Shown piece by piece: positions 18,412 through 28,011 of a stretch of DNA of 64,000 nucleotides. Both the position numbers and the translations under genes were made by a program. Source of the DNA: an uncultured Alphaproteobacteria bacterium (GTDB lineage: Bacteria; Pseudomonadota; Alphaproteobacteria; UBA11222); NCBI GenBank assembly GCA_947258435.1, contig CAMYID010000013.1:1-64000 (forward strand), read 5' to 3'. Below the pieces are notes generated by a model. The model made no database searches. It was not told the DNA's origin and worked only from the letters and a program-made list of their open reading frames with translations. How positions within the stretch are numbered: position 1 is the stretch's first letter; each line of letters opens with the position of its first letter.

Positions 18412-18607
18412 CCGCCTGCTCCCATTTTGCATATGTCCTTTACTGCCGGGCAAAGTATGGGCAGGTCGGGGGGCGGCGTGCAAGCGGCCACCGCCTGGAC
18501 AAATCGCTTGTTCACCCGCCTGTCGTGCGGGCAGACTATCGGCTGCAGGCCATAGCCGGCGCAAAGGCCCGGCATATGGCGCAGGAAAAGGGGGAGGGCC
18601 AGAGTAA

Positions 18608-19387
18608 ATGCGATTGGCAGAAAAGGCGGCGCTGATAACCGGTGCCGCGGCAGGCATTGGCCGGGCGACCGCAATGGCGATGGCGCGTGAGGGAGCGCGG
18701 CTCGTGCTGGTCGATATTCAGGCCGAAAAGCTTGACGCGCGGGTGCGCGAGATTGAGGCGGAAGGCGGAACTGCAATCGGCCTCAAGGCCGATGTGTCGG
18801 ATCTGGCGCAGATCGAGCGCATGGTCGCGGCAAGTGTCGCCGAATATGGGCGGCTTGATATTCTGTTCAACAATGCCGGGGTTACCCGTCGCTGCGCTTT
18901 TATGGATATTGACGAGGCGCTGTGGGATCATGTGCATAGTGTGAATGCCAAGGGGGCCTTTTTCTGTATGAAGCGGGCCGCCGAAACCATGATCGCACAG
19001 GGCGGGGGCACAATTGTCAACACGGCGTCGATCGCAGGGCGCGGATTTCCGGGCACCTCGAATGCGGCCTATGCGGCAAGCAAGGGGGCGGTCATCGCCA
19101 TGACGATGCAGGCGGCGCATGCGCTGGGCAAACACAATATCACGGTCAATGCGATTTGCCCGGGCGTCACCCGGACCGAGCTGTTTCAGAACATACTGGA
19201 AATGCGGTCTGAAAAGGACGGTATCCCTCTGGCCGAGCTTGAACAGCAGGCGGCGCGGGGCATTCCGCTCGGCCGTGTCAATGAAGCGGCCGATATTGCG
19301 GAGATGGCGGTATTTCTGGCATCACCGGCGGCGCGCAATATTACCGGTCAGTCAATCAATGTGGATGGCGGGCTGGTGATGGTCTGA
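18608..19387 (+). CDS. SDR-family NAD(P)-dependent oxidoreductase
   Basis: A 259-residue classical SDR. The glycine motif ITGAAAGIG is at residues 10-18, FNNAG at 87-91, Ser141 in NTASIAG, and Tyr155/Lys159 in AYAASKG. The C-terminus GQSINVDGGLVMV is typical. A strong GGGGGAGGG ribosome site lies upstream of the ATG. It is divergent from the Tyr-less SDR, with about 196 bp between them, and convergent with the FecR-domain gene. The substrate is unknown. Confidence 0.92.
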   Translation: MRLAEKAALITGAAAGIGRATAMAMAREGARLVLVDIQAEKLDARVREIEAEGGTAIGLKADVSDLAQIERMVAASVAEYGRLDILFNNAGVTRRCAFMDIDEALWDHVHSVNAKGAFFCMKRAAETMIAQGGGTIVNTASIAGRGFPGTSNAAYAASKGAVIAMTMQAAHALGKHNITVNAICPGVTRTELFQNILEMRSEKDGIPLAELEQQAARGIPLGRVNEAADIAEMAVFLASPAARNITGQSINVDGGLVMV

Positions 19388-19447
19388 TTGCCGCCACCCA
19401 TCGGTTGTTGCGCCGATCGGTCCGCTCACCGGTTAATTGCATAGGCC

Positions 19448-19494
19448 AGAGTTTTTCAGGGCACAGAGTTTTTCAGGGCACAGCGCCTTTCAGG
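19448..19494. repeat. Short tandem repeat, 17-bp unit
   Basis: AGAGTTTTTCAGGGCAC occurs twice in tandem (19448-19464 and 19465-19481), followed by a degenerate third partial copy, AGCGCCTTTCAGG (19482-19494). It lies between an SDR gene and the stop codon of the convergent FecR-domain gene. No function is evident; slippage is the simplest explanation. Confidence 0.8.
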
Positions 19495-21039
19495 CTACTG
19501 GACGTTGGATGAGCCGCTGGAATTCACGAACTGATTGACGGTCGTGATATTGGACAGGCCCTGCTGAAACTCCAGTCCGACCCAGGTATTGCCCGACTGC
19601 CCTGTAGGCGGCGTGATATTGGCCAGCACCGACCCGTTTACGACAGTGCTGCCCGCCGTGCCGCGCGAGATCTGCCCGTTCTGGATCAGCCGCATCCGCG
19701 CATTGGCATCATTTGACAGGCTTGTCGAGTTCGTTCCCTGATCGCCGAAGTTAAATACGGAAGCGCGATATACATCGCCGCTGTTAAGCTGCGAAATACC
19801 AATGACTTCCGATCCGCCAAATCCGGTTCTGTCCGCATCGAGCTGTGCGAAAGGTGAACCGTCGAAATTACCCCGATTTCCGAAAAAGACATGGAAGCGG
19901 CCATCATTGCCCGGATTGGGGCCGGTCAGATGCAGATCAAGATCCCGAATGGTGCTCCAGGTGACTTCCACCGCCAGCGGCAGATTAACGCCAAAGGGCA
20001 GGCTGCCAAAGCCCAGATCCTGCGCAATCTCAACCATATCTTCAACAGCGGCCTGCGGGTTTTCCGTGTCGACGCGGCCCGCCCCTTCTTCAGTGGCGCG
20101 GTTCGCCAGATCGCCAATATTCTGCACATTCCGCAGCGGTACATTCACATTGCGTGCCCGTACGCCGGTTTGCGCGGTGCGCTGCCCGGACAAATTGCCC
20201 GCGCGGGGCGGGGCGCCGCCGCCATCGGCCTGCTGTCCGCCTTGCGGTCCTGCATTATTTGCCTGATTGCCGCCCTGATTCTGGCCGCTGCCCTGATTTT
20301 GCCCGCCACCCTGGTTCTGATTGCCTGCCTGATTGCCGCCGCCATTCTGGCCACGTGCGACAGGGCCGGTAAGGCGTGCCTGCATTACCTGGGTAATTCG
20401 CGGCGGGGTGGGGATTGCCGGTCCGGGCGCCATGCCGGGGGTCACGAAGGTGCCAAAGCCCGCGCGTAATACATCGGTCGATCCGAAGTCATTCGAAACG
20501 GTCATGCCGCCGGCGCGCAGATTGCCGTCATTATTGGCTCCCGGGCCCAGCAGGCCGACAAAAGTCTGATCTTCCGTCGCTTCGGGATCATCAACTGCAA
20601 ACAGCGCCGTACCACGCACGCCGATTGTGGCAGTCCGCGTCTTGATCGTGACATTTGTCGGGTTGGCACTGGCGACTTTGCCCGATACATAGCGCAACAC
20701 GCCGCGCGTGAAGTTCGCGGTCAGCTTGCCTGTGTCGGTATTGGGGTCATAGATGAATTCGTCGATCACAAGCTGGCTGTTGGGGCCAACGGTGAATACC
20801 GTTTCGTCAAGCAGCAGAATCTGCATGCGCGACGCCTCGGCGCTTTCAAGCTTGTCGCCAAGCAGCATATCCATGCCCGAGACGACCGATTGCTTGCCTT
20901 CCCTGTCACCTTCGGAAACCGCGACCGAACCGCTGACGCCGGCGGCGATTCCCGCCTGCGTGGCCGCAAAAGCCATTGGTGCGGTAAGGATCGCAGACGA
21001 AATTGTCGCAAAACCTGCCAATTTCCCGAAAAACTGCAT
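19495..21039 (-). CDS. Secreted FecR-domain protein with Q/N/G-rich linker
   Basis: A 514-residue exported protein. Residues 1-26 are a signal peptide (cleavage near AFA-ATQ). A FecR domain covers about residues 50-175: GMDMLLGDKLESAEASRMQI, SQLVIDEFIYDP and KTRTATIGVRGTALFAVDDP are typical. Residues about 230-295 are a low-complexity run of repeated NQGG/QNQG units. The C-terminal domain (about 350-500) contains TWSTIRDLDLHLTGPNPG and GFGGSEVIGISQLNSGDVYR, like the DLDLHLTGP domains of surface proteins. This is not a sigma-regulator FecR, since there is no transmembrane anchor or FecA/FecI neighbour. It is divergent from the TPR/beta-barrel gene. The start at 21039 gives the signal peptide. 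Confidence 0.85.
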   Translation of the reverse strand: MQFFGKLAGFATISSAILTAPMAFAATQAGIAAGVSGSVAVSEGDREGKQSVVSGMDMLLGDKLESAEASRMQILLLDETVFTVGPNSQLVIDEFIYDPNTDTGKLTANFTRGVLRYVSGKVASANPTNVTIKTRTATIGVRGTALFAVDDPEATEDQTFVGLLGPGANNDGNLRAGGMTVSNDFGSTDVLRAGFGTFVTPGMAPGPAIPTPPRITQVMQARLTGPVARGQNGGGNQAGNQNQGGGQNQGSGQNQGGNQANNAGPQGGQQADGGGAPPRAGNLSGQRTAQTGVRARNVNVPLRNVQNIGDLANRATEEGAGRVDTENPQAAVEDMVEIAQDLGFGSLPFGVNLPLAVEVTWSTIRDLDLHLTGPNPGNDGRFHVFFGNRGNFDGSPFAQLDADRTGFGGSEVIGISQLNSGDVYRASVFNFGDQGTNSTSLSNDANARMRLIQNGQISRGTAGSTVVNGSVLANITPPTGQSGNTWVGLEFQQGLSNITTVNQFVNSSGSSNVQ

Positions 21040-21275
21040 GTTACTACCCCGATCAGGCCCCAAAACTCGCCATTTGTAGTCAGAATTCAGCTTGAGCGAC
21101 AAGTGCACAAAGGCAACATTTTTAATAAAAATTATTACGAACGCCGAAAGAGGGCTTGAAGCGCGCAGGCGACAATTGCATAGATTGACCCTGAATGACG
21201 CGTCTTGTGACGAATTTGAGTATGGCGGGGCTCGGGGTAGTGTCTGAAAATAGTAAGGTTTTGCAATCGCGGGCG

Positions 21276-22694
21276 ATGAATCTGGTAAGCCGGACGGCCC
21301 TGTCGGCTCTGTCTGTCTGTCTGTGTGTTACGCAGCTTCATGCGCAGCCGGTCGGTACCGAAGCGGCCGAGCGGCGGACGAAAGAGGCCACGCAGCAAGC
21401 CGGTAAAACCATTTCTGCAGAAGATGACCTGATGGCCGCGGCGGAAGCTTTGCCGCCGGTTACATTTTCACAGGTTCTCGAAGCACCCGACGATCCGGCG
21501 GTGAATTTGCGTTATGCACAGGATTTGATCCTTAAGGGCAATGTGCAGCTTGCCGCAGCGACGGTCGAGCGGATATTGATCAATTATCCCGACGCGGACA
21601 GTGTCCGGCTGCTTTATGCGATTTTGCTCTACCGTATGGATGTGCTTGATGATTCGGCGGCGCAGCTGGATATTCTGGAAGCGCGCAGCAGCGATGATGC
21701 AATTCTCAAGGAAGTTGCCCGTTACCGTAAGCTGATCGATGAACGGAACCGGCCGATCAAGCGGTCGGCGGCGATCAGTATCGGCATGCATTATGACAGG
21801 AACCGCAACGCCTTTCCCGATCAGGGAACGTTCCTGATCGGCGGTGCGCCTATTCAGGGCACGACGGGTGAGGTTGATGATTTCGGTCATGTTGTCATCG
21901 CGGCAACCGATATGCGGATGGATACCAACGGGCAGCAACTGCAGGAAATTTTCGCGGATGCGGCTTTTCTTTACGATAATCAGGTTGAGATTGATGAGCT
22001 TGATGTTCGCGCATTGCTGCTGAATGGCGGACTGACTTACAAATCCCGCTATGGTACGCTGGTGCCCGGGTTGCATGCGGCGCTGATTCAGCTGGATCGC
22101 GAGAAATACTCCCGCGATTACGCCGTTTCCCTGCGGGGTGAGCGGCCGGTTCTCAATTCCAAGGTCGCGGCCTATGCGGAAGTAAGAGCCGGGTGGCGGA
22201 AATTTAACAATACCCGCAATTTACCCTTCGCCCGCGAGCAAAGCGGTCAGTATCATGAATTGACGGTTGGCGGGCGCCGGGCGCTCGATAACCGCACGCT
22301 GATCCACGGCGCGGTGTCTTTGAACAGTGTCGATGCCATCAATTTCGAATCCTACGAAAGTTATGAACTGTCCCTCGACTTCACGCGTATTCTGCCTGCC
22401 GATACGTTCCTGACCGGTAGTGTAACGGTGGAGAAGCAGTTTTATCAGGGGCCCGATCCGTTCATTACACAGCGGACGCGCCATGATCTCGATACGACAT
22501 ATAATCTGACCTATGGCGTTCCGGTGGCCAATATCACCACCCATCTTGGTGAGAGCTTCGTAAGCCCGCCCTTCCTTGAGGATGTGGTTCTGACGGTCAG
22601 CGTGGAATATCAGAACTCGAACTCGAATATTCCGAATTTCGATTATGACAATGTCCGTGGTCAGTTCCTGCTCAACCGGCGGTGGGATTTTTAA
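21276..22694 (+). CDS. TPR-containing outer-membrane beta-barrel protein, Slam/DUF560-like
   Basis: A 472-residue predicted outer-membrane protein. Residues 1-24 look like a signal peptide (TALSALSVCLCVTQLHAQ). Residues about 70-150 carry TPR-like helices (NLRYAQDLILKGNVQLAAA, ADSVRLLYAILLYRM). The remainder alternates polar and hydrophobic residues with many aromatics (GGLTYKSRYGTLVPGLHAAL, TFLTGSVTVEKQFYQGPDPF) and ends in Trp-Asp-Phe, as barrels often do. This layout is that of surface lipoprotein assembly modifiers. An in-frame ATG at 21195 is an alternative start, but 21276 places the signal peptide at the N-terminus. It probably partners with the divergent FecR-domain exoprotein. Confidence 0.75.
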   Translation: MNLVSRTALSALSVCLCVTQLHAQPVGTEAAERRTKEATQQAGKTISAEDDLMAAAEALPPVTFSQVLEAPDDPAVNLRYAQDLILKGNVQLAAATVERILINYPDADSVRLLYAILLYRMDVLDDSAAQLDILEARSSDDAILKEVARYRKLIDERNRPIKRSAAISIGMHYDRNRNAFPDQGTFLIGGAPIQGTTGEVDDFGHVVIAATDMRMDTNGQQLQEIFADAAFLYDNQVEIDELDVRALLLNGGLTYKSRYGTLVPGLHAALIQLDREKYSRDYAVSLRGERPVLNSKVAAYAEVRAGWRKFNNTRNLPFAREQSGQYHELTVGGRRALDNRTLIHGAVSLNSVDAINFESYESYELSLDFTRILPADTFLTGSVTVEKQFYQGPDPFITQRTRHDLDTTYNLTYGVPVANITTHLGESFVSPPFLEDVVLTVSVEYQNSNSNIPNFDYDNVRGQFLLNRRWDF

Positions 22695-22729
22695 CCGCCA
22701 AGCTGGGCAAGGTTGTTTCCGGTAATACG

Positions 22730-22784
22730 CTGCGGGTGCCTGTTAAAACCCTGCGGGTGCGCGGTAGAAGACCCTGCGGCTGCG
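22730..22784. repeat. Three imperfect copies of CTGCGGGTGC
   Basis: CTGCGGGTGC occurs at 22730-22739 and 22751-22760, with a one-base variant CTGCGGCTGC at 22774-22783. Spacing is 21 and 23 bp. They fill the short gap between the barrel gene and the convergent folC. Each copy sits on the same DNA face, but no known operator matches. Confidence 0.6.
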
Positions 22785-22810
22785 TAGCCAAGCGCGCAGA
22801 AACCGCGCGG

Positions 22811-24148
22811 TCAGCGCAGGGTATAGTCGGACTGTTTCAGTATGGATCCCGCGAGATAGAGCGAACCGCATATGACGATGCGGGTGGCCTCTTCAGCCTG
22901 TGCAGTCGTAATTGTTTCGATTGCGGCAGTGGCATCGGCATGGGTGAGGCAGTCAAAGCCAAGCGCCCGGGCGGTGGTTGCCAGTTTGTCGGCGGGCAGG
23001 CCGCTTGCTTCACCCGGGACGGGAATGGCATGAATGGCCGTCGCAAGCCCCTTGAAATTTTCCAGAAACCCGGCGTAATCCTTGGTTGCCAGCATGCCGC
23101 AAATCAGAAACAGCGGCTTGGGGTCACGCTCCTCCATATCGGCAAGAGCGGCGGCCAGCACACGGCCCGCGGCGGGATTGTGGCCGCCATCGAGCCATAG
23201 CTCGCTTGCCGGATTAAGAAGCAAGTGATGCAACGGGCCTTTATCCAGCCTTTGCAGTCTTGCTGGCCAACTGACACGGGTCAGGCCCTGAGCGATGGCG
23301 GGTTGGGCAATCCTGTCATCGCCCAATGCCAGCACGGCTGCGATGGCGGCACCAGCGTTGATCAGTTGGTGATTGCCGGGCAGGTTGGGCAGGGGGAGGT
23401 CGAGCAAACCGTTTCTGTACTGAAATATCAGCCTGCCATTCTCCGCAAAGCTCAGCCAGTCCTGTCCGTGCCACAGGGGATAGGCATCCAGCCGTTCCGC
23501 TTCCGCGCGGATTGCGGTCTCGGCCTGCGGATGCTGCGGCCCGATGACTGCGGGAACATGCGGTCTTAAAATGCCGGCCTTTTCATGCGCGATGGTGGCA
23601 AGGTCATTGCCCAGAAATTCCTGATGGTCGAGATCGACAGGCGTGATCACTGACACTGCCGCGCCGGGGATGACGTTGGTTGTGTCAAACCGCCCCCCAA
23701 GGCCGACCTCCAGAAGCGTTATATCGGCATCATGATCTGCGAATGCTGCGAATGCTGCCGCACTCGTAATCTCGAAAAACGTGATGGGCGCACCGTCATT
23801 TGCCGCTTCCGCCGCCAGCAGCCGCTCGCATAGTTCGCGCTCGCTGATCAGATTGCCCGCGATGCGGATACGTTCGTGAAACCGTACAAGATGGGGGGAG
23901 CTGTAAACATGAACGCGCAGACCTGCCGCTTCCAGCATGGCGCGCATGAAGGCGGTCGTCGATCCCTTGCCGTTGGTGCCCGCCACATGAATGATCCTGG
24001 GCAGCCTTTCCTGGGGATTGCCGATCTTTGCAAGCAAGGCGGTCAGCCGCTCGAGCGACAGATCAATGCCTTTGGGGTGCAGCTTGTGCAGCCGCGCAAG
24101 AACCACTTCTGAATCGGTGGCAGACGGCATTGCGGCTTTGCGGGACAT
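22811..24148 (-). CDS. folC: Bifunctional folylpolyglutamate synthase / dihydrofolate synthase
   Basis: A 445-residue Mur-ligase-type ATP-dependent ligase that adds Glu to dihydropteroate and to folates. The P-loop is IHVAGTNGKGSTTAFMRAML near residue 48. YSSPHLVRFHERIRIAG is the conserved folate-site segment, and EVGLGGRFDTTNVI and HQEFLGNDLATIAHEKAGI follow. The C-terminal domain contains LDGGHNPAAGRVLA. It is the last gene of the trp/accD run, 17 bp after accD, the usual order in alphaproteobacteria. The folate pathway gene folP lies 32 kb away in the same window. Confidence 0.98.
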   Translation of the reverse strand: MSRKAAMPSATDSEVVLARLHKLHPKGIDLSLERLTALLAKIGNPQERLPRIIHVAGTNGKGSTTAFMRAMLEAAGLRVHVYSSPHLVRFHERIRIAGNLISERELCERLLAAEAANDGAPITFFEITSAAAFAAFADHDADITLLEVGLGGRFDTTNVIPGAAVSVITPVDLDHQEFLGNDLATIAHEKAGILRPHVPAVIGPQHPQAETAIRAEAERLDAYPLWHGQDWLSFAENGRLIFQYRNGLLDLPLPNLPGNHQLINAGAAIAAVLALGDDRIAQPAIAQGLTRVSWPARLQRLDKGPLHHLLLNPASELWLDGGHNPAAGRVLAAALADMEERDPKPLFLICGMLATKDYAGFLENFKGLATAIHAIPVPGEASGLPADKLATTARALGFDCLTHADATAAIETITTAQAEEATRIVICGSLYLAGSILKQSDYTLR

Positions 24149-24165
24149 CGGAACCGATCTGTCAG

Positions 24166-25086
24166 TCAGGCGGGCATGTCATCCGCTTGGGTGAGCGCAG
24201 CCGGGCGCGGCAGGGCGGTTGCCGGATTCTTCTGCAGCCGGTCGTACATCAGCATTTGCAGGATACGTGACAGGGTCGGGCGAATTTCACGCCGATGCAC
24301 GACCATATCCACCATCCCCTGGGATTGCAGCAGTTCAGCACGCTGAAAACCTTCGGGCAGCTGTTCGCGGATCGTCTGTTCGATAACCCGCTGTCCGGCA
24401 AAACCGATAAGCGCATTGGGTTCGGCGATATGAATATCGCCCAGCATGCCGTAGGAGGCGGTGACCCCGCCGGTCGTCGGATCCGTCAGTACGACGATAT
24501 AGGGCAGTGCCGATTCCCGCAGCATCTGCACCGCGATCGTGCCGCGCGCCATCTGCATCAGCGACAGCATGCCCTCCTGCATGCGCGCACCGCCCGCGGC
24601 GGTGAAGACGATCAGCGGTGTCTGGTCTTTCACCGCGCGTTCGGCGGCCATTACAAGCGATTCGCCAACCGCCATGCCCATCGATCCGCCCATGAATGCA
24701 AAATCCTGAATAGCGATGGTGACAGGCAGCGCGTCGATTTTGCCCCGCGCCACCGACATGGCTTCCTCACGCCCGGTTTTGTGACGTGCCTCGCGCAGCC
24801 TTTCGGGATATTTCTTCTGATCGCGGAATTTCAGCGGGTCGGCGGCGACCTGCGGTGTCGGCAAGGTTTCGTATTGCGCCTCGTCGAACAGTGAATCGAA
24901 GCGTTCTTTCGGCGCGATCCGCATATGGTGGCCGCAGCCCGGACAGACATTCAGATTGTCGCTCAGTTCGCGGTGAAAAATCATCTGGTTGCAGGCATCG
25001 CATTTATGCCACAGGCTGTCGCCTGTATCGCGTTTGCGCAGCACTGCCTGAATCTTCGGGCGAACGACCCGGCTCAGCCAACTCAT
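24166..25086 (-). CDS. accD: Acetyl-CoA carboxylase carboxyltransferase subunit beta
   Basis: A 306-residue AccD, which with AccA transfers the carboxyl group from biotin to acetyl-CoA, giving malonyl-CoA for fatty-acid synthesis. The N-terminal zinc ribbon uses Cys29, Cys32, Cys48 and Cys51 (KCDACNQ...CPGCGHH). The crotonase-like domain carries ARMQEGMLSLMQMARG and the acyl-CoA loop TDPTTGGVTASYGMLGD. It lies 52 bp after trpA and 17 bp before folC. Confidence 0.98.
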   Translation of the reverse strand: MSWLSRVVRPKIQAVLRKRDTGDSLWHKCDACNQMIFHRELSDNLNVCPGCGHHMRIAPKERFDSLFDEAQYETLPTPQVAADPLKFRDQKKYPERLREARHKTGREEAMSVARGKIDALPVTIAIQDFAFMGGSMGMAVGESLVMAAERAVKDQTPLIVFTAAGGARMQEGMLSLMQMARGTIAVQMLRESALPYIVVLTDPTTGGVTASYGMLGDIHIAEPNALIGFAGQRVIEQTIREQLPEGFQRAELLQSQGMVDMVVHRREIRPTLSRILQMLMYDRLQKNPATALPRPAALTQADDMPA

Positions 25087-25138
25087 TGATCAGATCCCTT
25101 CAGCCTCATCGTCTTATCGGCGGGGAATCACCCGCAAG

Positions 25139-25984
25139 CTACTTTGCAACCTTATCCTTTTGCCCGGCATGAGTACCAGCGGCGAGTTCCGAGACAAAGC
25201 GATGTGTATCGGCGGCGATCCGCTTTGCATCATGGCCGGCCGCATGGCCCGCGGCGATCCTGTCGACAATGGCTGTGCCGACCACCGCGGCATCGGCTAT
25301 TTTCGCGATGGCCGCAATATGTTCTGCGGCCTTAAGGCCGAAGCCGACCGCGACGGGCAGGGCGCAATTGGCGCGAATACGACTGACCGCCGATGCAATG
25401 GTTTCAAGATCGTTTGAGGCAGCGGCACCGGTAATGCCCGTGATCGAGACATAATACACAAAGCCGCCAGTATGGGCGAGAACAGTGGGCATCCGCTTGT
25501 CATCGGTTGTCGGCGCGGTCAGGCGGATGAAATTCAGCCCCGCACGCAAGGCGGGAATGCAGAACTCCTCATCGGCTTCGGGCGGTAAATCGACGACGAT
25601 CACACCATCCACGCCGGCGCTGAGCGCATCCGCGATAAAACGGTCGGTCCCATAGCGGTAGATCGGATTATAATAGCCCATCAGGATAATCGGCGTGTGC
25701 GCGTCCTGCTGCCGGAAACGGGTCACGAGCGCCAGCGTTTTTGCAAGCGTCATGCCGGCTTCAAGCGCGCGCAGGCCGGCAGTCTGAATCGATGGGCCGT
25801 CCGCCATCGGATCGCTGAACGGCATGCCAAGCTCGATCAGATCGGCACCCGCCGCAGGCAGACCGCGCAGAATTTCAAAGCTTGTATCAGGGTCGGGGTC
25901 GCCCGCGGTGATGAAGGTGACAAGTCCGGCGCGGCCTTCCTCTTTCAGGGCGGCAAAACGCTTTTCAATCCGCTGCCCGGCCAT
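25139..25984 (-). CDS. trpA: Tryptophan synthase alpha subunit
   Basis: A 281-residue TIM-barrel enzyme that cleaves indole-3-glycerol phosphate to indole and G3P. The catalytic Glu lies in [19 protein letters not shown] and the catalytic Asp in [26 protein letters not shown] and [12 protein letters not shown] are the phosphate-binding strands. The start ATG overlaps the trpB stop as ATGA, which fixes it at 25984 and implies coupled synthesis of the alpha2beta2 complex. Confidence 0.98.
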   Translation of the reverse strand: MAGQRIEKRFAALKEEGRAGLVTFITAGDPDPDTSFEILRGLPAAGADLIELGMPFSDPMADGPSIQTAGLRALEAGMTLAKTLALVTRFRQQDAHTPIILMGYYNPIYRYGTDRFIADALSAGVDGVIVVDLPPEADEEFCIPALRAGLNFIRLTAPTTDDKRMPTVLAHTGGFVYYVSITGITGAAASNDLETIASAVSRIRANCALPVAVGFGLKAAEHIAAIAKIADAAVVGTAIVDRIAAGHAAGHDAKRIAADTHRFVSELAAGTHAGQKDKVAK

Positions 25985-27198
25985 CAGATATCCTCCCCCA
26001 GCAGGCGCGCAACCGTGAAAATATCCTTGTCGCCGCGGCCGCATAAATTCATGCAGATAATATGCTCTTTGGGCAGATCGGGTGCGATCTTCGCCACAAA
26101 GGCCAGGGCATGGCTTGGTTCAAGCGCAGGGATAATGCCTTCAAGCCGGCTACAGAGCTGGAATGCGGCCAGTGCCTCGCTGTCGCTTGCCGAGACATAA
26201 CCGACGCGCCCGCTTTCATGCAGCCAGGCATGTTCAGGGCCGATACCCGGATAATCGAGCCCCGCCGATATCGAATGCGCATCTTTGATTTGCCCGTCTT
26301 CGGTCTGCAACAGATAGGTCCGGTTGCCATGCAGCACGCCAGGTTCGCCGCCGGCGATGGAGGCGGCATGTGCGCCGCTTTCGATACTTTTGCCCGCAGC
26401 TTCCACGCCGTAGATCTTTACATCGGGATCATCGAGGAAGGGGTGGAACAGGCCGATAGCATTGGAGCCGCCGCCAATGCAGGCAACGAGCGTATCAGGC
26501 AGACGTCCTTCCTGTGCATACATCTGCTCGCGCGCCTCGCGTCCGATAACCGACTGAAAATCGCGCACCAGCGTGGGGTAGGGATGCGGCCCCGCCGCTG
26601 TGCCGATGATGTAAAAGGTATCGGCAACATTGGTTACCCAGTCGCGCAACGCTTCGTTCATGGCATCTTTCAGGGTGCCGGTGCCGGCGGTAACCGGAAC
26701 GATTTCCGCACCAAGCAGTTTCATCCGGAAGACGTTGGGCTGCTGCCGTTCGATATCCGCGGCCCCCATATAGACAATGCAGGGCAGGCCAAAGCGGGCC
26801 GCCACTGTTGCCGCGGCCACCCCGTGCTGGCCGGCACCGGTTTCCGCGATGATGCGTGTCTTGCCCATCCGCCGTGCCAGCAGGATCTGACCCAGGCAGT
26901 TATTGATCTTGTGGGAACCTGTGTGATTGAGTTCATCGCGCTTGAAATAAATCTTCGCGCCGCCGAAATGTTCGGTGAGCCGTTCAGCAAAATAAAGCGG
27001 GCTTGGCCGCCCGGCGTAATTCTGCAGCAGCTCGTCAAGCTCCTCGGCGAAGGCGGGGTCCTGTTTTGCCGCATTATAGGCCTGCTCCAGATCGAGGATC
27101 AGCGGCATCAGCGTTTCCGCGACAAAACGGCCGCCGAATATTCCGAAATGGCCGTTCGCATCAGGGCCGCTGCGCAGGGTATTGTGACGGGTGCTCAT
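25984..27198 (-). CDS. trpB: Tryptophan synthase beta subunit
   Basis: A 404-residue PLP enzyme that joins indole and serine. The PLP lysine is in [38 protein letters not shown], then [16 protein letters not shown] (phosphate-binding loop) and [16 protein letters not shown] are all family signatures. The N-terminus [17 protein letters not shown] is normal. The gene lies 79 bp after trpF and overlaps trpA by four bases. Confidence 0.98.
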   Translation of the reverse strand: MSTRHNTLRSGPDANGHFGIFGGRFVAETLMPLILDLEQAYNAAKQDPAFAEELDELLQNYAGRPSPLYFAERLTEHFGGAKIYFKRDELNHTGSHKINNCLGQILLARRMGKTRIIAETGAGQHGVAAATVAARFGLPCIVYMGAADIERQQPNVFRMKLLGAEIVPVTAGTGTLKDAMNEALRDWVTNVADTFYIIGTAAGPHPYPTLVRDFQSVIGREAREQMYAQEGRLPDTLVACIGGGSNAIGLFHPFLDDPDVKIYGVEAAGKSIESGAHAASIAGGEPGVLHGNRTYLLQTEDGQIKDAHSISAGLDYPGIGPEHAWLHESGRVGYVSASDSEALAAFQLCSRLEGIIPALEPSHALAFVAKIAPDLPKEHIICMNLCGRGDKDIFTVARLLGEDI

Positions 27199-27277
27199 AA
27201 ATCTCTTTCAGCTTTCTGGGCGTATGACGGTGACAGACGGGTAAGCGGTTTTATCAGGTAATGGGCCGATGATCCCG

Positions 27278-27922
27278 CTATAGTGACTGGGCGCGTTCAA
27301 GAAAGGCGCGTATTTTCCCGGGCGCCTTGCGGCCCGGCGCGCTTTCGACACCGGATGAAACATCCACCGCTTTTGCGCCGCTCATCTTCACGGCATCGGC
27401 GACATTTGCCGCATCAAGCCCGCCTGACAACATCCAGGGACGGCGCCATTGTCCGCCTGCGAGCAAATTCCAGTCAAAGGCCAGGCCATTGCCGCCTGGC
27501 AGCGCGTCCGGCTTGTCTTTGGGCGGTTTGGCATCGAATAGCAATATATCGGCGACGCTTTCATAGGCATGCGCTGCTTCCGCATCCGCGCGTTCGGCAA
27601 TGGCGATCGCCTTGATGACAGGCAGCCCGAAACGCGCCCGGATCTCCGCAACGCGTGCGGGGGGTTCCTGGCCGTGAAGTTGCAGGTAATCGGGCTGAAA
27701 ACTGCGCAGGATTGTTGCAATCCCGTCGTCTTTTTCATCGACGATCAGTCCGACCCTGTGTATGCCGGCAGGTATGTCAGCGCTCAACTGCGCTGCCTGC
27801 GCGGGCGTGACATGACGGGGCGAGCGGGCAAAGAACACAAAGCCAAGATAGGCCGCACCATGCTTCGTTGCCGCCGCAACCGCCGCCTCATCGGATATGC
27901 CGCAGATTTTTACATCAACCAT
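27278..27922 (-). CDS. trpF: Phosphoribosylanthranilate isomerase
   Basis: A 214-residue TIM-barrel isomerase of tryptophan synthesis. The N-terminal catalytic Cys is in VDVKICGISDEAAVAAA, and FFARSPRHVTPAQAAQL and LQLHGQEPPARVAEIR follow. The C-terminus MLSGGLDAANVADAV and AVDVSSGVESAPGRKAPGKI carries the catalytic Asp and phosphate site. The start is uncertain: 27922 (MVDVKICG) matches the family N-terminus, while 27934 and 27970 are also in frame; none has a convincing ribosome site. trpE, trpD and trpC are not in the window. Confidence 0.96.
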   Translation of the reverse strand: MVDVKICGISDEAAVAAATKHGAAYLGFVFFARSPRHVTPAQAAQLSADIPAGIHRVGLIVDEKDDGIATILRSFQPDYLQLHGQEPPARVAEIRARFGLPVIKAIAIAERADAEAAHAYESVADILLFDAKPPKDKPDALPGGNGLAFDWNLLAGGQWRRPWMLSGGLDAANVADAVKMSGAKAVDVSSGVESAPGRKAPGKIRAFLERAQSL

Positions 27923-28011
27923 ATCTGGAACCATATCAGGATATATAGGCTGCGACCGCCCTGCATGCATCCCTTTTATCGATGGCGTACAGTTTTGCGT
28001 TTACAGGAGGG

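Noticed and set aside
26062-27261. 399-codon plus-strand frame opposite trpB
   Set aside because: Antisense to certain trpB; basic composition and no recognisable motif, as expected for a shadow in GC-rich DNA.
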